Origin: Perkinsus olseni
Lineage: Eukaryota > Perkinsozoa > Perkinsida
Reading direction: 5' to 3'
Length of the DNA stretch: 47,875 nucleotides
NCBI GenBank assembly: GCA_013115125.1
Contig: JABANN010000244.1
Location: 1-47,875 of the forward strand
Shown: positions 11,466 to 22,282 of the stretch, in pieces
Position numbering within the stretch: the stretch's first letter is position 1
Layout: every line of letters starts with the position of its first letter
Translations under genes and position numbers: made by a program
The notes under the pieces: model-generated
Told to the model about the DNA's origin: nothing
Seen by the model: only the letters and a program-made list of their open reading frames with translations
Database searches by the model: none

Positions 11466-12772
11466 ATGGCCTCCTGGCGTCTCGCCTACAAGAACATGCC
11501 AGTTGATCTTATCCTCGTCCGTCATGGAGAGAGCGAAGGCAACCTTGCCCAGAAAATGGTGGGTCTCATACTGCTCAGTAGCAGCGGGCATCGTCCTTGT
11601 CAGGCACAGCAGGGGGACGTACCAAACCCCTGGACCAGCGGCTTCAGAGCCCGCCACAACTCCAAGTACCGCCTGACGGACAGAGGCCGGGCTCAGGCGG
11701 AGGCGGCTGGCGAGTGGATCAAAGACAACGTTGGTAGGAGGAAGGCTCGACGTCCTCACGGCCACCACACTTGTGTTTAGGAGAAGCCTTCGATATCTGT
11801 CTCACCAGCGAGTACATCAGGGCTATGGAGACCGCCGCCTACCTCCATGTCCAGGAGGCGGAGTGGAGGACCGAGTTCTTCTTGAGGTGGTCCCCAGGAG
11901 CCCCCTCCTCGGTCTCGTACTCTCGGTATCGTGTTGCTATTGGGCGAGAGGGAGCGGTGGTGAATGCCAATCTGGAAGGGGGGGGGGCCTGGAAGAGTCT
12001 TCCTTTCCGGTGGTAATTATCATTATCCCCTCTCAGGGAGAGGGACCGCGGCGTGCTGGCCAACAAGTCGAAGATGGAGAGGCGACGAGAGCATGCGGAT
12101 GAGATCGAGCGACAGGACAGGGACAGCTTCTACTTCCAGCCCAGCGGCGGAGAGAGTAGGTCGCCTCCGCCGTCGTCTGAATAGAAAAATATGCTCGTCG
12201 CTGGCCACGCGAGGCGGATCAGAGATCAGACAAGGGAATTCAACAGGTTGAAAGATCAGGAAATTTAGTCAAGGGTGACCAGCGGTCCATGAAAGGACGC
12301 TTTAGGCCGGAAAACTTAGATTTTAAGAGAACTTCTCATTCTCCTCATTGTAGTAGCCGCACTAACTTGACTAACCTCGACTAGACGTGGTGGTGCTACG
12401 TTCCATGACGTTGATGCCATCGTACTCACGATGAGATTGTCGTATACTCACCAGTACCGGCCGTCGCCAGGTATCGCCAACTTGTGTCTGAGGGTTGAGA
12501 GTGTGATAAAGCATCTCCAAAAGGGCAGTGCTGGGCTGAGGGTCATCATAGTCTGCCACGGTGGTGTTATTAAGGCCTTCAGAGCCCTAGTGGAGAGGAA
12601 ACGGCAAAGTAGAACGGCACCCACCGTCATCACAGCCCCGCTTCGAGCCGCTTCGAGGTCGAATATTTCCATTTTTCAGCTGACTTCAGCGAGGGGTTCG
12701 AAGTCCACCGAAGCAGCCGATCTCGATCTCGTCAGAGAAGGCTCCACCCTCACGAGCCGACCTTCAAGGTGA
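11466..12772 (+). CDS. Histidine phosphatase (phosphoglycerate-mutase-like)
   Basis: Histidine phosphatase superfamily enzyme of about 247 residues. Exons 11466-11558, 11610-11733, 11781-11886, 12037-12155 and 12471-12772. The RHG catalytic motif is in VDLILVRHGESEGN near residue 18, and the second catalytic His is in IIVCHGGVIKAF. It also has LTDRGRAQAEAAGEWI, TSEYIRAMETA, FLRERDRGVLANK and FQPSGGESIANLCLRV. The order and spacing resemble the plant AT74-type PGAM-like proteins, not glycolytic mutase, so the substrate is unknown and the enzyme is probably a phosphatase. The fourth intron (12156-12470, 315 nt) is unusually long for this region. Some of the first intron could be retained, since it is 51 nt and in frame. 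The C-terminal 40 residues are less typical. Confidence 0.85.
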
Positions 12773-12881
12773 CCGTCTTCGCCGGCTGCCGCTCTCCGGG
12801 GTTCTCGGGCGCTCCACAGCGCCTAGGGTTGCTTTCTGCTGCGCTGAGCTTGTTGGTCGATCGGTTCAGATTTACAATGGC

Positions 12882-14220
12882 ATGGTCGTTCACTATTCGA
12901 GACGGGACCCCACTACCGGCCTTATTTCTGACAACTATCATTGGGTGAGGAGAAAGTGCTGGGTGGTGGGGTCGAACCCGGGTGGATACTTTCAGGTTCG
13001 GTGTGCCTGTCCTTGGCGGCCATCTCTCGTCAACGAGGAGTGGATCCATTTTGCCCCTCATGTCCTCACCAACGATATGCTCCTGGCAGAAGTGCAGAAA
13101 GTCCCGCAACTCGTCAACGAGGGTGAGATGGCGCCCACTGGCAACCCTACTGCTATGCGAACCTCCGTGCCCTATCGTCGCTCGCGGGCACCTCTTCAGA
13201 ACACCCCAACCTGCTGGGAGTGGTTCCTTCATTTCTCCTTGTCTTCATCTCCTTGTGGTCCACAGTCACCTCATCCCGATGTTGTTGTTGTGGTGGTCAG
13301 GGTTCGATGTGCCGTCGGGTCGATACCCCCACGAGGAGCCCTCCTCCCCCACCAGCGACTATGCCGAGACCGTCACCGAGAGGCCATCCCGATGTAGTAA
13401 CCTCCCCGCCCCTGGGCATCGTTCTCGAGTTCACCGGCGTGCCACCCGTCGCTCCGACCGCCAACGCTAGTAGCGTTAGCCTCGGCCCTCTTCCTCGTAG
13501 TCAATCGGCCAGTGGTCGATGGGGAGTCATCCAGTGTTGCTCCCGTGTCCTGGTTGCCGCTGACGCTGTCTTCTCTCAGCCTCCTTACGGGTGCCCGGCT
13601 ACAAGCCACAGGCGAGCGAAGGAGATGATGAGAATCTCACCATTGATATAGGTAGGAATCTTACAGGGTATCTTTCCAACCGTGGAGGTCAACTTGTCAT
13701 CTGCAGGCAGCGACGTAGATACCGAAGATTTTCGGGCACGATCGCTGGACATGAGCCCAACAGATCGGGTCAACCCAGAGTCCCCGACAGATTACGACCA
13801 GTAGTGCTAGTCGGGCCGCCTCGTCCCGACGTCCCTCTTCAGGCGGCAGTCTTCGATCTTCTCCCTCAACTCACAGTCATCTTCGGTGATGGCCCCTCAA
13901 CTGAGGACCTCGATGTCCTCCTCCGCCGGCCAAAGAAGCCTCGGGGACAGTTTTGGCGGTACCACTCTCGACGACAAGCCAGAGCCGGTGGCGTCCCTGC
14001 TCAAGGGTGAGTGGCGCCCAGTGGCTTGTCTAGTCCCTCCCTCCCCTCCCCTGTTCAGTAATGCTACTCAGGTCACAGCGGATCAGGGTCGGGCCATCTC
14101 CGGAAGGCACGCCTCGACCTCGGTCGATTGAAGAGGGTTGGGGAGTCGGGAGGGTCGGAGGATGACTCTGGCGTCGATGCTGCTGCTGTTGATAGCGGCG
14201 CTCGTCGGTACCACCTCTAA
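12882..14220 (+). CDS. Uncharacterised spliced gene with Ser-rich C-terminus
   Basis: I do not recognise this gene. The 3' half is well supported: exons about 13580-13651, 13735-13790, 13844-14006 and 14072-14220 join in phase across short GT-AG introns. They read an acidic and Ser-rich tail (EGDDENLTIDIGSDVDTED, SIFSLNSQSSSV, SFGGTTLDDKPEPV) ending ARRYHL then TAA. The 5' half is uncertain: between 12877 and 13130 two frames are both open, one reading WRPSLVNEEWIHFAPHVL, the other starting MAWSFTIRDGTPLP. The proline-rich segment 13305-13490 can be exon or intron. The gene lies between a PGAM-like gene and SLX4. A DNA-repair partner is possible from position alone, but there is no motif to show it. 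Confidence 0.5.
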
Positions 14221-14422
14221 GCACCTTTTCACCACCGTTTTCAATATTCTCACTGCATTATCATCCACACAGGAAGTCTTGTTTCATATTTATGACGTCG
14301 CTTCTGCGTGCGGAGTCCGAAGATCAACCCAACGGGGATCAACCCAACGGCCTTGCAGGGTTTGTTCTCGATTCTCTGCCAAACTGCAGCCAGTCCTCGG
14401 CAGCTGCCTTCCGTCCTGACCG

Positions 14423-14869
14423 ATGCCACCACGCAAGACAACTACTAGACGGAAGAATCGAGGCCTACCGACTAAGTGCCTGGACGAGTTGGATATGGAC
14501 CAAGACGACATCACCAAGTACTTCAAGCCAAAAGACGCCGGCGGTGCATGGACGGCTGCGGAGGTGGAACTACTTAAGAGGAGGATCGTCACGGCTGATA
14601 GGAAGATAGCAACGTGGGCTTGATAATTGGTGGAGGGGGTTGATGATGATGATGATGAGCTGCTGTTGTGGTGGTAGGCTCCAACTCGAGAAGGAGAGGT
14701 TGCTCAACGTCCTCCACGAGGTCCCTGGCTACTACCTCCTCGGTGGGGATGAGGAGGCATCGTCTCCCTCCCAACCCAGAGAGGGTTGGGAGGGTGCCGT
14801 GGTGGTCGACCTCTCGCAGGACTCAGCCGAGAAGCAGGTGAAGTCGGAGGAGCGGCGGCGGCGGGCGGC

Positions 14870-14906
<37 letters not shown>

Positions 14907-17494
14907 CTAGCGGTGCGTGACAGAGAGGCGGCCATCATTCGGATGATGGGCAGGATCAGCATGTACTGCCTTGAGGACCTCACAGCCCCGTCGGCTGGAG
15001 TCAAGCCGGTGAGTGGGAGGAACAGGAGGTTCTCGACTGTGACGGACCATCTCCTCAGCCGGTCGATGGCCCTAGTACCTTTAGGGACAAGGCTTCGTCC
15101 ACTCTAGCGTTGCCGTGCCTGGTAAGGATGCCCCCTCCTCCTCTGGAGCCGATCAGTCGTCTCAGGACGGCCTGCCGAGCCCCTTCCCTAAAGTCTTGGA
15201 CCAGCACGCGCCTCACCTCTCCAACTACCCTGCCGTGCCGGGCTTCTCCGATGACTTCGATGAGCTCTTCGTCCTCTCCTCCACGGAACTGGTGGCGACC
15301 AAGGATGAGCTAGAGGACCTCCTCTGCTCCCACCTCAACCCGCTCGTCTGTAGGATCGGGGGTGGTCTCGCGGCGTGAGGAGAGCATTCATCAGATACTA
15401 AGAAAGACCTTGAGCGCGGCGCCATTTTCTCGATCGAGTTCCTCACCAGCCTCCACGAGGGAGTGTTGAAGAACAAAGCGAGGGGCGTCTCGGTGGAGGC
15501 TGTAGAGCGGTACCTGCAGAAGCTCTTCCCGAAGCAGTCCCGCCCGAGGCCGTCGCCGGCCGGGGCTAAGGAGGAGGAGTCCGCGACGACTGGGGAATCG
15601 GCACTCGTCAGGAATATGGCGACGACGGATTTCTGTGAGCAGGAGGAGCCTGTGGAGGGCGAGGAAGTCGGCGGGGCTGTCGATGAGACGGAGGTGATGG
15701 TCTATGATGCTGAGCCTCCTGCCTCGCCTCTGCGGGAGCCTATCCCCCTCACCCCCAACGAGATGGTATCGGATAATGAGGGCCCTGTCCACCTGCGCTA
15801 CATCGAGGCCACCTCAGCCACTCTGCAGCAGGAGGGCAGCAGTCAGGACTTCGACTTTGGCGACCTCGACCTCCTGCCGTCCTCGCCGGTCATCGAAGTC
15901 AGTGCTGATGAAATGTCCCTCCTTGGCGAGGATGAGCCGTCCGATGGAGGAGGACCATCAGACCAACCACCGCTGCCCTCGAGCGATGATGACGATATCC
16001 AGTGCCTCTCCGGTAGCAGCCGGCCGGGCACGCCCGAGGCGACGGCGGAGCACAGCCGTGGTGGGGCAGCTGGTGGTTGCGACGACTGGCTGTCCTCTCT
16101 CCCTCTAGTGGAGCGCGTGAAGGCCCTGGGGGCCATGAGAAGGGGGTCTGATGTGAGTCGATGGGCCAATGGTACATGGAAGAGTTGCCGGTTGTCTCTG
16201 GCGAGCCTTGGCGTCCCCGAGGCCCCGACCGGTTCCGACTCGACAACCCTGTCGTACGGGGATGACGAGGCAACGACAGCAGCAGCCAACGACGACGAGG
16301 ACGTCTTCATGATGGAGGACAGCATGGCCGATGCGGTCCTTGTCGGCGGTGGCTCACAGGATGTCCTCGGGGAGACGGCCGCCAGTGACACCCCTCCTCC
16401 GGGGTCAGGGGCACCGGTCGAGGACGGCGCGGACGCCCGAGCCGGAAGATCTGTTCTGGGTGCGATGGAGTGGGAGAAGCTTGGCGATGATGAGTTAAAG
16501 CGGTGGATGTCGTTTTTCGGCCTGAAGGTGGCCTCTGGGACCTCCAGCCGGGGGAACATGGTGAGAACCCTCACCGAGATTGCCCGGTAGGGACGCCCGT
16601 TGCCGCCCTCGCCGGTGATGAGCCCCTCAGGTACATCGAGGTGGGAGGCGGAGGAGCACTGGATGACAGTCCCGCCGTGGCAGAGGCTCCGAAAAGGAAG
16701 CGGCAGAAGAGGTCCCCGAAGAAGACGAAGGAAGGCAGGCGAGGTAGCAACTGACGTGCTCTGGTCAGCCTCGGTTGTGGTCAGAGAAAAAACGAGAAGC
16801 CGAGGAGAAGCGGAGGGCAAATAAGCTGGCACTCGTCCACGCCATACGGAAGGATACAGAGATGTGGCAACGGATGCTGCTGTTCGAGACCATCGACCTC
16901 ACCGACCTCTCGACGCGTCTCAAGGAGCAGGTCGGTGATTTCGGAGCTTCTAAACAACAGTAGTCTCTCATTAATGTATGAACTACTTACGCTGCACCGC
17001 AAAATCTTGAAAGCATCGTATTTTCAGCATTAGCCGTGATATTTTCTCGTCCGGCGTATGCATGCGAGGTTTCGATCACTATAAAAAAGAACAGCCGTAT
17101 GTGATTGGAAGATTACAATAATAATCCCGTGATAAAGATAGACATTATTGCACTATGTGCCACTTTGTGTGCAAATGGCCTCTGGGCTAGTCTCTAGCTC
17201 GTATGATTGAGGGATGACCCATAATTCGAACGAAAGGCAATCACGATATGAATACGAACATCGTCGACCAAGTTCGATGAATCGATATACACATTATGAT
17301 ACTACCCCTGCACTCGGCCCTAGACCCCCCTTCCTCCTCAGGACCCCACGATAGTGTGCGACCTCGTACTCCTACGGGAGCTCTTGGAGGAGCAGGGAGT
17401 GCAGTTCTGCAATACTCTCCAGGCGGTGTCGCAGAGGGCTGCTGCTCGGAAGCCGAGAGGGGCGGCATCCGCCCGACGACGACCCCGATGCTAG
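14423..17494 (+). CDS. SLX4: SLX4-like structure-specific endonuclease scaffold
   Basis: SLX4 activates the SLX1 nuclease and coordinates resolution of branched DNA. Exons 14423-14613, 14678-15008, 15085-15349, 15395-16586, 16631-16743, 16785-16930 and 17342-17494 give about 796 residues. The C-terminus is diagnostic. A SAP-like helix pair reads ELKRWMSFFGLKVASG, then NMVRTLTEIARY. After a basic linker comes the SLX1-binding conserved domain: IRKDTEMWQRMLLFETIDL, then LRELLEEQGVQFCN. The N-terminus carries QDDITKYF near residue 30, a perfect PCNA-interacting (PIP) box. VVVDLSQD and PVIEVSADE look like SUMO-interacting motifs. A poly-Ser run (14873-14905) and long acidic low-complexity stretches fill the middle. 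Start and exon order are supported by phase throughout. Confidence 0.85.
14873..14905 (+). repeat. (AGC)11 poly-serine tract in SLX4-like gene
   Basis: Uninterrupted AGC run in the second exon of the SLX4-like gene, coding for about eleven serines. Length variation here would keep the frame. Confidence 0.9.
16931..17341 (+). other. Outsized intron splitting the SLX1-binding domain
   Basis: This 411-nt intron interrupts the conserved C-terminal domain of the SLX4-like gene between LKEQ and DPTIVCDL, in phase 0. Most other introns here are 40-65 nt. Its middle part is visibly AT-rich compared with the flanking exons. It has stops in every frame, and no ORF, inverted repeat or known element was recognised in it. 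Confidence 0.7.
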
Positions 17495-17714
17495 GCTGCT
17501 GGCTGAGAGGTCACTGGACCGGAAGGAGGAGCCCTTGAGGGGAATTGTGAGGCGCGCGACGGTTGACGATGACGAGGAGGGGCCGAAGTTAATGTAGCCA
17601 AGTTCTACTTCGCATGCCGTACAATTTCGTATATTATACTTAATCACTCTCAGTGCGGTTTTTGGGTTGACAGTGGGGGAGTAGCATAAAACTATCACAG
17701 CGCCTCTCACACCG

Positions 17715-19726
17715 ATGGCCTCTGATCTCTCACGGCTGAAGGCCACGGGCTTGCCCTATGCACCAGAAAAGGCCTTGAAGAAGCGAATCAACAGGTAAGG
17801 CGGCTGCCGGCGCCACCACCCAACCCACCCCTTGCCAGTTACATCGCCGGGTTGGTCGCATCATCGACTACGACCTCTAATGAGACGGCTTGCCTGGTTC
17901 TCGACACGGACCATCTTCTCACCACCGAGGCCCTCATCGACAGCGCTGGTGTCCCTCCTGAGTCGATCATCATACCCAATCCCGATCCACAGCAGCTGAG
18001 GGGCATGCTGGAGAAGTACGGCCAGCTCTGTACGGTCCAGGGTACGTCTCATGATCTCCTGCGCCCGGCAGGGGGGATCGAGGACCACCTCAACGGTCGT
18101 CTGCTTCGATGCGTCTACCTCGACTACAACGGCAGCTTCGGGCGTGATGGCTACAAGACCGGTCGGAAGAAGCGAGACGACCTGAACTTCCTGCTGGAGG
18201 GTCGCCTGATGGCCTCGCCGTGCGTCCTCGCTATTTCGTTCTCCATGAGAGGCATTGGGGAGACCTTCCCCTTGGAGCATTGGTTCAACGTGAAGGACTA
18301 CGTCGAGTCGGTTGTGATGCAGCAGAAGGATCTGCACATAAGGTGGCTTGACTGTCTCCGGTACCGTCACAACCCGAGGAGCTCGCCGATGATGTTCCTC
18401 AGCGCAATTACGTGGCGCGGTGACGGTTCGGGCCCGACGGAGCTGCCGAGGTCGGTCCTCGATGGTAGCGAGGCTCTTTGGACAGAGCGCATCGACACGA
18501 AGGCCGAGAAGCAGCGGGACACCGGCCTGACGTATCCTAGGTGGATGGCAGAGGCCGCTCTCGACCTGTGCAGGAAAGCTGCCATTAACAAGGCTTACAT
18601 CACTGCCCCTCACACCCCTCTCGGTCAAGTGGCCAGGGATGTCTTTACGACTGGAGAAATGTGCATGCTGTGGGATTCGATCCCGAGACCTCGTCATTGG
18701 CTTGAGGAGGATGTGAAGTTGGCTGATGTACCCGGCATAGTGTGGTGCTGCGAGGAGGGTATGCTGCATCTTAGAGGGCGACGGAAGAGCGGTTTGCGAG
18801 AAGACCTGATGACCCTCCTGAAGCTGCCCGAAAAACCCAGGCTGCTGCTGCTGTGGAACTTCAGCTACAGCAACGTCGGCGAGAGGTGGAAGCACGAGGA
18901 GCTCTTCCGCTTCGTCGCGTACGTCAAGGCGGGCGGAGGGAAGCCGTTGGCGGCGTTCAACTACAACTCCCCGAGCTCAGCGGTCTACTTCCTCGTAGTC
19001 TCCTTCGATGAGGCGATCGATGAGTTTACCTTCACCCAGCCTGGCGCCGTCGGGCTGTCGGCTGTTGATCTAAATACCGTCGAGCACACGAAGAAGCAGG
19101 AGCGTGTCGACATACCGCTGTGCAAGTACCTCCGAGCCTTCGCCCACAGGCTGGAATTGCCCTCTTCCAGCAGAGTGGTGGTCACAGAAGGCCCTTCTCT
19201 CTGTTGGTCCTCCCGACTCCTCGAGGCCTTCCCACAATGGCGACTTTTGGTGAAGTCAGACGACCCCGTCGAGGTCGAGTTGATGTCTCGCCACAAGCTA
19301 GCATCCTCGGTCTCCTCGACCTCCACCCTGCCCTCGGACTGCAACGGCTTTGTACTGCTCTACGACCACTGTTGGGCCGACGGTGTGGCCACCGAGCTGG
19401 AGCACGTTCTGGCTCCCAATCGTTTCTACTGTATCGGTTATCATCTAGTAGGCCGACCAAGCTCCTATCTGCTCGAGCCCGTGTCGTGGCTGCATCGAAC
19501 GCTTGAGCAAAGTACCTCGACTGGCTACACTCTCGAGCGTGTCATCTTGTGTCGAAGCAGCGCCCCTTACGTCTACGTTATCTTCCACACCTTTACTGAC
19601 ACCGGCAGAATCGACGAGGATCCCGAAAAACTTCGACAGCTCAAGTTCACCGTGTATGACGACTGGCCCACCGAAGAGGACGGCGCGTTTACCAGTCGTG
19701 TTGATAAACTCCTCGTCCGAGGATAA
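17715..19726 (+). CDS. Large Rossmann-like protein, possible SAM-methyltransferase fold
   Basis: Exons 17715-17794 and 17839-19726 (44-nt intron) give 655 residues. No confident family. Around residues 45-80 there is an alternating strand/helix pattern (ACLVLDTDHLLTTEALI, then SIIIPNPDP). This is followed by CVYLDYNGSFGRD, DLNFLLEGRLM and VLAISFSMRG, which look like the nucleotide-binding core, an acidic strand and a following strand of a class I methyltransferase-like fold. No canonical GxGxG loop is visible. The C-terminal 350 residues are unassigned. The last 122 nt of the gene and its 3' flank are duplicated at 22042-22163, so it belongs to a small multigene family. Starting ATG follows a 220-bp spacer after SLX4. 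Confidence 0.8.
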
Positions 19727-19788
19727 TTCACGTTTCTTCACCGTTGCTTGTGTTTGCGTTCATATCATACCCACGGCGTGGCTTTGAG

Positions 19789-20212
19789 AACGCAGCCGGA
19801 GGGAAAGCGTTCTAGCGGTACACTGAATGATACAGTTATTTTCTTCATCTCGGTAATCAGTCGCGGCGAATGAGCCGAAACTTCTTCCCTCATGGAAGAG
19901 GAAGCCACAGCTGTCCGTTGTCTGCCGAGGATCAGATTATCGAGCGGGTGGGAGCTCTCCGTCGCTGATATCGTCAAGTCGGCGATCGTATGCCGGTCTT
20001 AAGTCGATCGTTTCTCGGATGGGCGGGTGCCGGCTGGTGCCTAATGCCTCTCCTGATCGAAAGACTAAAGAGAACTTTCGGACTGGGCATGGGGGTGAAG
20101 GTTTCGTCGCCATTCATTCTCGGTCCCCGAGCGCTTGATTTTCCGTGCCGCATCTCAGCAACCGTTCTGAGATAGATCTCTCTGCCAGGATCGACTCGCT
20201 TAGGGAAATCGA
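19789..20212. repeat. Dispersed repeat, copy 1
   Basis: About 424 bp closely related to 34263-34749. Shared blocks include the starts AACGCAGC(T/C)GGAGGGAAAGCG, the block around GATACAGTTATTT, GAGGAAGCCACAGCTG and the end around TCTGCCAGGATC. Relative to copy 2 it lacks about 65 bp just after AGCGGTAC. Neither copy has clear terminal repeats or a coding sequence of recognisable type, so class is unknown. Confidence 0.85.
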
Positions 20213-20271
20213 CTAGGTCATCCCGCAGATGATAATCCTTTACCGCCCACTAGTCCTTTGGAGATGCACCC

Positions 20272-20309
20272 GTGAAACGCGTAAAACAGTTTTACGCGAA
20301 GTGTTTCAC
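20272..20309. repeat. Imperfect 15-bp palindrome with ACGCGT
   Basis: GTGAAA-CGCGTAAAA pairs with TTTTACGCG-(5 nt)-TTTCAC around a short loop, giving a 15-bp stem with one 5-nt bulge. It overlaps the 3' end of the minus-strand gene. A further ACGCGTAAAACGCG follows immediately. Related sequence recurs near 42470. Confidence 0.85.
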
Positions 20310-21238
20310 GCGTAAAACGCGATGTGTTGTGTAATGATACCACTTCGCGGTATAACGCGCGCAAGGCTCCGCCTTCATCGCTCTAAGCACGAAAGCGTCG
20401 CCTGCCTTTGCCCTGCTAAGGTGAGTCGTGAAGCGGGCAAAGATCTGAGACGTGAACTCGCAGTAAAATGGCGAATATTCGCAGCTTTTCCGAGTCCAAC
20501 CTTACCGGTCCACGGCTGGGTGTTGACTGCAGCATGCAGTACAGGTCTTTGTTCTGGTTAAACTTCTCTTCGTATCCCTCCAGGATCTCAGAGCCCAAGT
20601 TGTGCATGAGATGCTCTTTCAGTGAGGGTGGGGTCCTCGGTGTAGCCTCGCTTGCATTCAACATTTCTATCAGTGGATTGCTAAATCTTTTTAACTCGTC
20701 TTCGTCAGCGACGAATGCAAACTTGAAGTAATCCCTTTTCCTGAGAATAGGAGGATGCAAAACAGTTGACTTGAGAAACCCTACTCGTCGGGAAACTCGA
20801 AATGTGCTACGTCGATGACACGGGGTGGAATCCACCCGGTGGATCATCACCTGGGGTCTCAAGATACCCCACAACAGTCTGCCAAAGAGAAAGATAGGAA
20901 GATTGGATGTTGACGGTTGGCATCTTGTGACACCGAGCAAGGCATCCACAAGAACATAGAGCTCTTCGCCTTGGTCGTTTTCGCGTCATTATTGAGGGTC
21001 ATGGTGTGCCTGGTTTGAACATCCGGAAGCCGACCTCGTAGTGCCCAGGATGATGCCAAGGAAGCGGCAATGTTGAGAAAACGCATGAAGACAATTTGTC
21101 GGGACATGGTACCAGGCATCACTAGCAAACAATCATAACTCAACTCGCGCTGACCCAAAATATGCAATTCCTTCGGGTGTAGGCAAGCTGCGAGATTTAG
21201 ACCATTTGGGAGTACCACGCATTCAAACGTCTTAGAGT
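20292..21238 (-). CDS. Uncharacterised minus-strand spliced gene, possibly decayed
   Basis: Not recognised. Coding-like frames: 21218-20965 (NGLNLAACLHPKELHILGQR, then SYDCLLVMPGTMSRQIVF), 20740-20510 (KRDYFKFAFVADEDEL, then LKEHLMHNLGSEILEGYEEK) and, after a 48-nt GT-AG intron, 20462-20292 (TSQIFARFTTHLSRAKAGDAF). The last exon ends with TAA inside a palindrome. The junction between the first two frames (about 20740-20960) needs an intron of 150-200 nt, with CAG acceptor before KRDYF; otherwise it is a frame break. The start is not defined. The helical, charged sequence shows no catalytic motif. Confidence 0.45.
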
Positions 21239-22041
21239 TTCTAGAATGAGGGGACGGACGAGGGATCGTACCGCTGAATGGGTATTCGTGTTTCGGAGCC
21301 GCACTTCCACTACGCCCGTTCGCGTGAAGCTGATGGTTATGTTAGTAAAGGAGGTGTGCGGAAGCAGTGCAGCATAGTGTACGGGTTACTGCGAAGATGT
21401 CTCGACAGTCGCCGGGCTTATACGCTGGTCTACTTACGAATTATCTTAACCCGTTCGACGACCTCCCTTCGGCGTGTGGGAAACGATGTTGAATTCAGAT
21501 CGACAACGTGAACCATCAAGCCACCATCTCAGGTTGAAGTGATACTGGTCCGCCATCACGGTTGTTCTGTTCGACAGTCCGACCCCATCGATGGAAATCG
21601 CTGTAGAGCGCTCGAAAGTCCGCAAGAATGCAAGGGACATCGGGCTTCACTGGAGGAAGATTTCCAAGTTGGAAATTCCATCGGGAATTCTCCCCGTCCC
21701 TTTCGTTTCGTTTATGACAAATTCCTAGGAGAGGTGCGAAAACAATTACTGATGCGTTACTGGCCACCTTTGAAGTTAACTAGGTCGAGGAGGCACAGGG
21801 ACTGTGCGACAGAGTTGTACATCAATTGGATCGGAAACAGGACAATCTCGAGCACGGTGGTGAACTGAATGAGCACGCGTCGTCATTTGCAACACCTTTG
21901 CACATCCCGAGCAAGCCCCGTCGGAGTCATGGTCCCACTACTGAGGTATAAAGAGAGTTTTGAACGACAACGAAAGAGCAAATGTCAGCGCGACCAGCAA
22001 ATGTCACTTCGAAGTCAGTTATCGCTTCCTTCACTTTCCAC
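21239..22041. other. Spacer with weak coding signal
   Basis: A + strand open frame at 21539-21868 reads FRFVYDKFLGEVRKQLLMRY near its middle and may be an exon fragment. A minus frame overlaps it at 21516-21767. Neither has supporting splice partners or motifs. The rest has frequent stops on both strands. Confidence 0.4.
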
Positions 22042-22163
22042 CTCAAGTTCACCGTGTATGACGACTGGCCCACCGAAGAGGACGGCGCGTTTACCAGCCG
22101 CATTGATAAACTCCTCGCCCGAGGATAATTCACGTTTCTACACCGTTGCTTGTGTTTGCGTTC
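22042..22163 (+). pseudogene. Detached 3' end of a paralogue of the 17715-19726 gene
   Basis: 122 bp matching 19640-19761 with about five differences and no indels. It covers the last 28 codons (LKFTVYDDWPTEEDG to the stop) plus about 35 bp of 3' flank. The sequence upstream of 22042 is unrelated, so the gene body is missing. Two of the coding differences are silent and two are conservative (Val to Ile, Val to Ala), which suggests derivation from another functional member of the family. Confidence 0.85.
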
Positions 22164-22282
22164 GTCTCCCACTAACGCGCTCCGATAAGGATTCCTCCGA
22201 CCGGAAACTGTCACGGATAACGCAAATCTTTGAGGGAAAGAAATGCTTCATATTAATAACATTCATTTTACTCTGAGAAAAG

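Noticed and set aside
15843-16832. 329-codon minus-strand ORF
   Set aside because: Antisense to SLX4 exons; Ser/Arg/Pro-rich composition is the mirror of the acidic low-complexity + strand coding sequence.
17861-18895. 344-codon minus-strand ORF
   Set aside because: It lies wholly antisense to the 655-residue + strand gene, which has a spliced start, better codon character and a conserved duplicated 3' end.
20416-20731. Plus-strand frames over the minus gene at 20.3-21.2 kb
   Set aside because: Minus-strand frames have better coding character (FAFVADEDELKRFSN) and a canonical intron.
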